From NCBI GenBank assembly GCA_036924285.1, contig JAYKYS010000001.1, positions 36,517,501 to 36,581,500 on the forward strand: a stretch of DNA of 64,000 nt. The letters are read 5' to 3'. Below, one piece after another: positions 56,325 through 64,000 of the stretch (positions within the stretch are counted from its first letter, which is position 1; the number at the start of each line of letters is the position of its first letter). Origin of the DNA: Asterella californica (lineage: Eukaryota; Streptophyta; Marchantiopsida; Marchantiales; Aytoniaceae). The notes beneath the pieces were generated by a model. The model was not told where the DNA came from. It made no database searches and was given only the letters and a program-made list of their open reading frames with translations. The position numbers and the translations under genes were made by a program.

Positions 56325-59300
56325 TCATCGACCTTTCCCTTGCTGGCCAGTTGCAGTGGTCGACGGGCGTAAGCTGGATGCAACAAATGGAACAAGGCGC
56401 TTGTAGTCCCTCTTACGCCCTGGTCCATACGTGTCTAAAACTCGGCCCAGGGCTAATTTTGTATTCTGTAACGCTGCTTCCCGAGAGGGCAGAACGTCCG
56501 TGGGTGGCGAAGTCCCGGCGGCGGCGGCGGCGGGCGTTGCAGGGACAGCTCCACCAGAGCCGTGCCATGAATACTGAAGGGGACCACTTTTCGCCTTGAA
56601 GGAGCTGTGAGAAGCCATAGATGAAGATAGCCTGTCCTCATCCGGCCGTCGAAAAGTTGCACACCCTGCAGCAGTGAATACCCCATTCTCTGGTGCAGAC
56701 GATGTGTTATCTACTTGGAAACCACCCTGTGTGCTACAGCTCTGAAGTACTGCCTCTAGGACATTCAGTGCTTCAAAGCAGAGAGGACTTTCCACAAACT
56801 GGGAGACCGCTGCGTACACTTGAGGAGATTTCGCTGCATCCATCGTAGTGTGCTGCAAAAGTGCTCTCAACATCAGCAATATAACTCTTTGATATTCAAC
56901 AGGTCCCTTTTCGAGCAACCTCAATAGATGTCCGAAGGCTAGAGCAGAATGACGCGGAAACCATTCAGTGCACAGCAATGGCGCGACACGGTCCAGAAGA
57001 TCCTCCATGGTCGTTTTCCAACCTTCTGCATAAGCTGCAAACACAAGGGCAAGACCATCGAGATGCTTTGCAGCACACCACTGGGAGATATTTGCAGCAA
57101 CTGAGCGTGCCTTCTGCAGCTGTTGCTGAAGTGGGGAGTCAAATCCTAACATCAGGGGACTTTCTCCTTTCTGGAGCTGTAAGCAGAGCCAAGGTAGAAG
57201 TCCAACTATGTGCATCAACAATCTTGTGTCTGAATCTCCAAAGATTTGGTCGCAGGAATGTAGGGTTATACGGGACAGAACTTCTATTGCAGAGGCATGG
57301 CTCACCGTAGACATAAGACCTTTCAAAACTAGAGGCTGAACTCCTTCGAAGGTGGGTGCCTTAGTTTCCTCGCCTTCTGTCCCATCTTCACTTTTTCCTA
57401 GTATGTCAAATCCACTGGAGTCTAGCCTCCCAAGATCCCTCTCCTGAAAGTGACTCTCATATTCATCTCTGGGCATGTTAGAGAGCAGAACATTTTCGGC
57501 CGTTTGGTCGTGAAATGACAATCTATCGATGACGCGTGCGAAAAGCTCCAACACTTGGGTATAGACGTGGACGAAATCCGTGTGTAGCATGGCAACACAG
57601 CCCCAGAAGACTTGTGGATAGAGGATTACTTTTTCTGGCTCCATAATCTCTACCATAACTTGCAAGGTGAGCAGAATCTCCATCACAAAGCCGAGCACTG
57701 GCTGCGATGGATTGCTAAAACATCGGTGTAGGCAGCGTAACAACGATACACATGTATCGCTTGTGACGCTTGGACGAAGTGCACGATAAATCTGATGGGA
57801 CCTGCAAGCGAGATGCCTGGATGTACACTCCATGGCCCACTTTAGGGCTTCTTCTCCCCATCTTTCCCGCAGGTCACCTTGGAAAAAAATTGCATCCACC
57901 ACACTCAGAACGAGGGCAGACAGAAGAGCAGCACTAGGAAGTTCCATACGCAACAAAGTCATATCCTCGTTCTCCCACATCATACTGCTCTTCTTGGACT
58001 GCACGTATTTTATCAAGCTCACTACCTGCTGCTTATACTCCCCATCTCCGTGATCACCAACATCATACAACTCCAAGTGACGCCCTGCTAGGGAGTAAAG
58101 AAGATTAACGAGGAGCTGTTGACAATGCTCCAGTACGATATCCTCCGAGCTATCCATTGAGACAAAGGTCACATGGAAGAGCAAAGGCAAGTGACCACGA
58201 AAGTCCTCATCGTTCTCATATGCTATTTCTGCCAAGAGAATCAGTGCAATATCTGCCCGGGAAAGCCAGTGATGGTGTCCTTGCAGCGCAGATTGCAGCT
58301 CCCCTGCACTTACCGCTGGAATGTTTGCCCGCATTTCCTCCAAAGAATTCGGAGTGTCAACGAAATAGTCTCCACTATCCCTGGACATATGTCTACTCTT
58401 CAGGCTTCCAGTTGAGCTCCTAACTCCCATGAGCGGACCAGACAAACTCATCAGCGGACCAGATCCTGTGAAGAGTTGACCTGACCTACCTTGGTGTATT
58501 TCAGGCATCGCCATATTGTTGAGCGGACCAGACATACTTCTTCCTGTTGCTGTCCGCCAGCTTAAACTACCACTGGCGTTCCGAAGAGGACCCTCCAACG
58601 AACCCCTAACAAGCAACGGAGACATATGTGGTGGGGGTTCGATGAGTTGAACGACTTGAGGGCCTTGCGAAAACTCGAGGACGGGTGTAACATTGTCGCT
58701 ATCAAAGCCAGGATCTGTTGGGCGCTTTGTCTGTTCAGGATGATCTTCAAGCATCCTTTGCGAGAGTTCATAAACCAGGTGATCAATAGTTTGCTGAGGG
58801 GAGATCCTGGCCAGATACAAACTGATCCTCTTCGCGACAGAAAAGTAGGTCGCAAACGCCCCACTAATTTCTCCTGTTGCATTAGAATCACAATCCTCTA
58901 TTCCTTTTGTGATGAGAAAATCAAGAACTGGTATGATATTTCTCCACTTCGTTGCTACCGTGCTCCAAAGTTTCTCAATCTCATCGGGGAATTGGTCCCC
59001 ATGTCTCCAAGTGACGTAATATAAACTTTTCAGAAGCCTTTCACTCCAGCCTGAGTCCCATAATGTCATAAAATTGAGGTTCTCAATCCACGGAGCCATA
59101 CAAGTTAACACTTGGTGCTGGGCAATAATGTCGACGGCATCAAGCTGACGTTGCATAATCTCTTCACAAAGTAGCTCACTCAGCTCAGGATGTTCTTTGG
59201 CCAGTTTAGCTGATAGCTGATACTGGAACTGTTGGTAAGAATCAGGAAGACTACCCACTACAGCAGCACGATACCTACCCGCACCTTCTCCTTCTTCAGC

Positions 59301-62300
59301 CCAGGCTCGTATTGACAGCGTTTCCAGCATTTGCAAAGCATCATCACGTATCTGCCGCGACTGGTCCACCACCTTGTACAAAATGAGACTCAAAAGTCGC
59401 TGTATCTCGCACTTAGGTACCTCTTGACGCATATATACTTCCGCAAGCACAGTAAAATAGCCATCGGCTATCGATGAGTCCGAGGAGTAGCACTGCATTG
59501 ACATAGTCTTCACAAGGTAAGGAGCGTGCATAAACTGGCTCTGGAAACTGGAAACACTCTCGCCATAGGTCTCACTGACAGATCCAAAAGCCCCGGATGC
59601 CTTCATAACTGTTTAAACACCACCGAATGCTCCTAATGATATGTATCTGATGCTGAGGCACGCCTTCAGAGACAAGCCGCAAGTAGACAAAACTGATATC
59701 TTACACGTGTGAATTAGGTTTCACAAGTACGTTACCTGATCAATACAGACAGGAAATAAATCAAGGTTCGTCTGCAGGAGATTCATCAGTGCTGTTTTCG
59801 CGAGGAGGACGCGGGATGAGCTCATACGCTGACGGTCTCGACCAGCGGCACCTCCACGAAACACATCCACTACTCCGCCAAGTCCGAACTTGGAGTGAGG
59901 AGACGCGGTGCGAGGATCAGCAGGAGAATATCCTATTGGAACCCTAGTAACTGGTTCTAGAAAAAGCCCATTTATCCAAGACACCACACGTCCACTCATT
60001 TTTCTTGCACTATCATCAAAACAAGGCCCATAGAGCAAGGCAGCCATCGCATTCATGGCAACCCACTGTATGGCATCTACTTGCTCGTTGATTTCTTTCT
60101 CAACAGTAATCTTCTCGACCGAGTCCTTGGTCCGCACATTCTGTGAGGATTTGTAGCGTTCTATCTCCCTTCTGTACTCACTAACGCCGTCTCCCCCCCA
60201 TGCACTGGATGTATCATCACACCATGAAGAAAGAAGATCAAACAAGCGCTTCCGTGTCCCAGGAATGAATTTCTCAGACGAAGCGCGAACCATGTCAGCG
60301 GCAAGACATCGTAGCACACAGGCAAGTGAGTAGCGCAAAGGTTGTATGTCTTGAAAAGCTTCAGTTGGAGCCGACACGATCTGGCGAACTGTATCTTCAA
60401 TGAACCTCAGAAAATGAATTCGTAATACTGGCCTTTTGACGAGCATTCCCGGCCATATACTTTCTGCAACCATCCGATATACATCTGCAACATGCATCCG
60501 CACATCCTCCCGGCGAAGTTTCTGGCTCTGCAAAAAGACGACAATATCATATCAGACTTCTCAAAAGAAAGTTGTTATGCACACTCTCTACCTTTTATAC
60601 TTCGCCTAGAACAAACTAGGAGGAAAAGACGGTCACTAGGGTCACTCAGGTCTCTTAAGCAGTAACGATTGCATGCAACGCAGGCATATATACCTTCCAT
60701 TTTGGACGACTTTCCATCTCAGATGTGACTTCATCCAGGAAAGAGGTTAGCTCAGTCAGCATGAGTTCACATATTTCCAGATGTGAATGTCCAAGGGCCA
60801 GTGTTGCTGCGTACTGCATCGTAGCAAAACGAGAGAATCAGAACCCTTAAAAACTGAAAGACACTGGATACAGTTATATTCGGCAAACCAATAAAACAGA
60901 AAGCACTGCACACGTAAATGTTCCTGCACAATTTCAAGAAGTCACAAACAGACGAATTGTATTATCTGTGAATCAGATTCTCAAAGGATAGCATCACCAT
61001 AAAGTTCTGCATCACCCCGGGATCGAAGCCGAGTAAGAAGGTAGACCGAAATGTCTCTAATCAGGCCTACGAAATTACATACACGGCTGCAAAACCTTGT
61101 AGAAAGGTAGTCTGGAATTTGATCTTACAATTTGCCCTTCATTACCAGACTTGAGATACGGAAAGACAAGCCTTAACCGCTCCTTGACGGATGCCCCCGA
61201 ACCATCATCGGAGTCCTCCGGTGGGCATGAGCAAGCGAACATGGAATACATATGCCATTGGTCCAGCTTGCTATCATTGTCATGGGTCTGCGCCGCTTTT
61301 CCGCCTAAATCAACTGGGGTGATGTGGGCCAAACGGGTTACAACTTCCAGCCTGATACAAGAACCACAACAATAGACTTTAGCCTTTTCTCATACGAATT
61401 CCAACTAAGCCATGTCAAGACGAAAGCGAAGGACTTAGTTAAAGCAGTCACCTTGCTCCTTGCACTGCTGCTGGGCAGAGCTCAGCAACGTAATTGACCA
61501 ACTCACTCAGGCAACGAGCCCATCGACCTTTGTCGTTGCTCTCCAGGACATTCTGCAAGGTCAATTCTGCCGGAACAACATCCCATTCCCGTCTGAGATC
61601 ATACCAGCGACCAGAGTCCCAGTAGCAACGCTGTACAATATCATCCTACACACCAAATCATGGAGCCTGTGAGCTCAGTGACAAGCCAGTCAGAGAAGGA
61701 TGGATAAAGGCGGCAGAAAATTCTATCCGGAAAGGGTTCCTACATGCAGCACGCTCCTGAGGTTAGAATGAAGTCTAGAACCAGCTCACCCCGGTCTCCT
61801 CAAAGACATCAATGACGAAGGTAGGCTCTGGTTCCATCCTCGACTTCCCATGCTCCTCTCTCTGGGCGAGCCTTGTAATATCGTTCTGTAAAGCTCGTAC
61901 ACAACGTAACAGTTCAAGAGCGGTGTGGCGAATCTGGAGGTCTACAGAACAGAGGAATATCATCCCAACAGCATCCATTCCGGATGGATCAAAGCTGGCG
62001 GACGTATCCTCGTACGGACGTGGAGTAGAAAGTATAGTACCCGCGTCCTTGCTTCCGCGTCTTGCTCCTCGACCTTCGGCTGAGTTACTCTCCTCAGCCA
62101 AACAAGCACGCCATGAGTGAAGTAACTGGACGAGCCGGCCAAGTGACGTGTGGATGAGTAACGGAAAATCATCCGGTATCCTTAAGATGAAGTTTGCCAT
62201 ACCCCGCATTACAGCAAAACGGCTCTGAGGGAGATCCCGAACCGTCCTAAAGAGCACCTGAACTGCTTCTTCTCTAACTCCTGGTTCTATGCTAATCGCA

Positions 62301-64000
62301 TAAACAGGAATTATTTCTGTCAGCTTCTCAGCACGCCACTGTTCGGGTATCAAATGGGGTACACACTTGAGAGCCCAACGAAAAACAAGCCATCCTTGCG
62401 ACTTTTCCTTCGTCAATGGTTCTGCACGTTGAAAGACCAAAAAATATCAGGTTCAACTCTTTACCAAAACAATCAAGACTATGCTGAAGTCACAAGTAAT
62501 TGCTCTCAGCTTCGTACCGCTCGTGGTTTTAGATGAAGTTAAAAGAGCGCTTCCGTAAGTTGCATGACATGCCTTGATGATGGATCCCAACGCCGTTCTG
62601 ACTTTCGGAATATAAGGACCAATGTCGTGACCATTTAGGGACATCTCATTCGTGAGAGATCCAGTGATCAAGTGACTTGGGGATGCAGCTATCCCCGTTG
62701 CATGCGACCAAGAAGGTGTAGGTGAACTCCTCAAAGAAGAGGAAGCAGAAATCTGTGAGTCCTCAAAAGTGTCTGTCGTAAACTTCTGATGGGATGGAGA
62801 TGACACCACTGCAAGAAGTGCTCTTAAACCAATCACTTTTGCCTCACTAAGATTTTCTGTCCGTAGTAGCTCAAGAATCATATGATTCATGGAAAAGTCC
62901 AAATTGCTTTCAGCAATGGTCACGCAGAAATCCACAAGCTTATCATGCTGCACGTCCTGAGTCAATGATCCTTTTTTCAAGCTTGCTAAAAGCTGTGAAG
63001 TGATGCTGTGAAGATACACCCAAACGCGATTCTTCTGTTGGCTATCCGCGTACACGTTGAGATAAAAGCGTAAAACTCTGTGCAAGCAATCAAGAGCCAT
63101 TGACCGGTGGTTCTTCTCCTGCTTAATTACAAGGAGTACATAAACCACCAATAAGCGTTGTGGATAAACTTTGACAGCCGTAGTTGCATACAACTCAGAC
63201 AGTTTAAAGACAGTAGCATACTTGAGAGTGAGTTATATTGAGCCACACCCACTGCAAGCTGGTCATGTCTGACCTAAATCATATTATCAGACATAAGGTT
63301 ATTACGCCTGGTCTACATGCAGACAAGCCTTCGACACAACATTCAACGTCAGATACTGACCCTCAAAAGCTTGTATAGTTGGTCCAGGTGAGGACCAAAT
63401 GTACTGCTGAAATATACTGGATCTCCAAGGCACAATAGGAGGGTCACCAGAGGGTATCCAACCTGCATAAGTGAGTTGGTTTTCATCAGTAAGCCGAATG
63501 TCTCACTTTTTCAACTCTGTACGACACTCTTACCAGACTTAATAGGAGTAGTTACTAGCGTTATCAATTGTTTTTATTATACAGGCTTTGTGAAAATAAT
63601 GTATTTTTTGTTACACCTAAAACCATAAAATATACCTTGTGCATGAAAACAAGTAACTGCTGTGTAACTTCTTGACTCTTGTTTCCATGTCCAGGAAAAA
63701 GGAAAGAGACCTTCTCTATAGTAAAAGATAAGAGATGATTCCTCTCTTATATACCATTTGAATAAAGGAAACAACCTTGAAATGCCCCGAAGGAATGACA
63801 TATCAAATAACTGGCTGCAGAACTTCTCAACAATACACAATCTCTTCTTTTGTTAACTGGAATCATCCATGTACACAACAACTAACAAAGAGTAACAGAG
63901 CTCAGAATCAGCAAGCATCAGATTAGATTAGATCTTCATGCGAAGTCAGGGACAAAATCTTACAATGATATGTTTACTTTGCTTCTCCATCCAGTGAGTA
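56325..64000 (-). CDS. Furry/MOR2-PAG1-like cell morphogenesis protein, 3' nine exons (gene continues past window)
   Basis: Exons in transcript order: beyond 64000 to 63964, 63462-63361, 63118-62518, 62421-61790, 61645-61452, 61351-61129, 60813-60694, 60527-59736 and 59492-56325. Every junction has a GT donor and AG acceptor, phases match, and about 1,955 codons stay open to TGA 56,325-56,327. Plant-type signature blocks include [90 protein letters not shown] and [18 protein letters not shown]. Family members are very long helical-repeat scaffold proteins that work with NDR-type kinases in polarised growth and cell shape. The N-terminal part (roughly 200 aa by comparison with full-length plant proteins) lies outside. 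Introns are 96-501 bp. The gene looks intact and free of transposons. Confidence 0.95.

Noticed and set aside
57832..59024. Plus-strand open stretches opposite the Furry-like last exon
   Set aside because: Shadows of a strongly conserved coding exon on the other strand.
63122..63193. Extension of the 63,118 exon upstream to a methionine at 63,193
   Set aside because: Homology to plant Furry proteins resumes exactly at GAG AAG AAC after a TTAAGCAG acceptor at 63,119, and the phase fits the preceding exon; the upstream open stretch is intronic.

Overview
The window looks like nuclear DNA of a streptophyte (a green plant in the broad sense). Two host genes with ordinary GT-AG introns of about 100-500 bp flank roughly 49 kb of nested and rearranged LTR retrotransposons. 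The plant assignment rests on the right-hand gene, a plant-type Furry/MOR2-PAG1 cell-morphogenesis protein, and on Ty3/gypsy elements of Athila/Tat-like and other plant types. The species cannot be named. An early-diverging land plant or a streptophyte alga would fit the retrotransposon-borne cytosine methyltransferase described below.

Left edge (1-5,786): a three-exon medium-chain dehydrogenase/reductase (MDR) gene at 717-2251 (+), with a TATA-containing 5' region. A perfect 2 x 120 bp tandem duplication carrying a hairpin follows it, then about 3 kb in which I see only one weak candidate exon.

Retroelement block (5,787-about 54,820): I distinguish five families by sequence comparison inside the window. 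Family A has giant LTRs (2.8 to about 5.9 kb) that begin TGTGGTGCCC and end GTCACTACA. It is present as a solo LTR at 6,782-14,629 (target-site duplication CAAAT), a solo LTR at 29,213-33,126 (TCATA), one complete insertion at 35,583-46,758 on the minus strand (TTGCT) and a broken 3' fragment at 21,050-21,478. Family B is a Ty3/gypsy element whose LTRs, gag, protease, RT, RNase H and integrase lie in pieces in both orientations between 5.8 and 34.3 kb. Family C is known from an integrase C-terminus, a polypurine tract and a 3' LTR at 21,479-24,064. Family D (47,384 to about 53.7 kb, +) is a decayed Ty3/gypsy element with two extra domains, a C5 cytosine-DNA methyltransferase between protease and RT and a PHD finger after integrase. 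Element E (12,182-14,102) is a 1.9 kb insertion nested in a family A LTR.

Two signals stand out. First, the family D element joins a DNA-methylation writer with a chromatin-reader-type finger in one retroelement polyprotein. Second, the LTRs of families A and C each carry a sense-strand ORF. The two proteins share one architecture: an N-terminal globular domain, then an acidic/basic low-complexity middle, then a C-terminal coiled coil. The long A ORF survives in one solo LTR only. The other three long LTR copies share one derived deletion of about 1.45 kb that removes the N-terminal half.

Right edge (56,325-64,000, -): the last nine exons (one partial) of the Furry-like gene. All splice phases agree and the frame stays open to a single terminal stop. 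The gene continues beyond the right end of the window.
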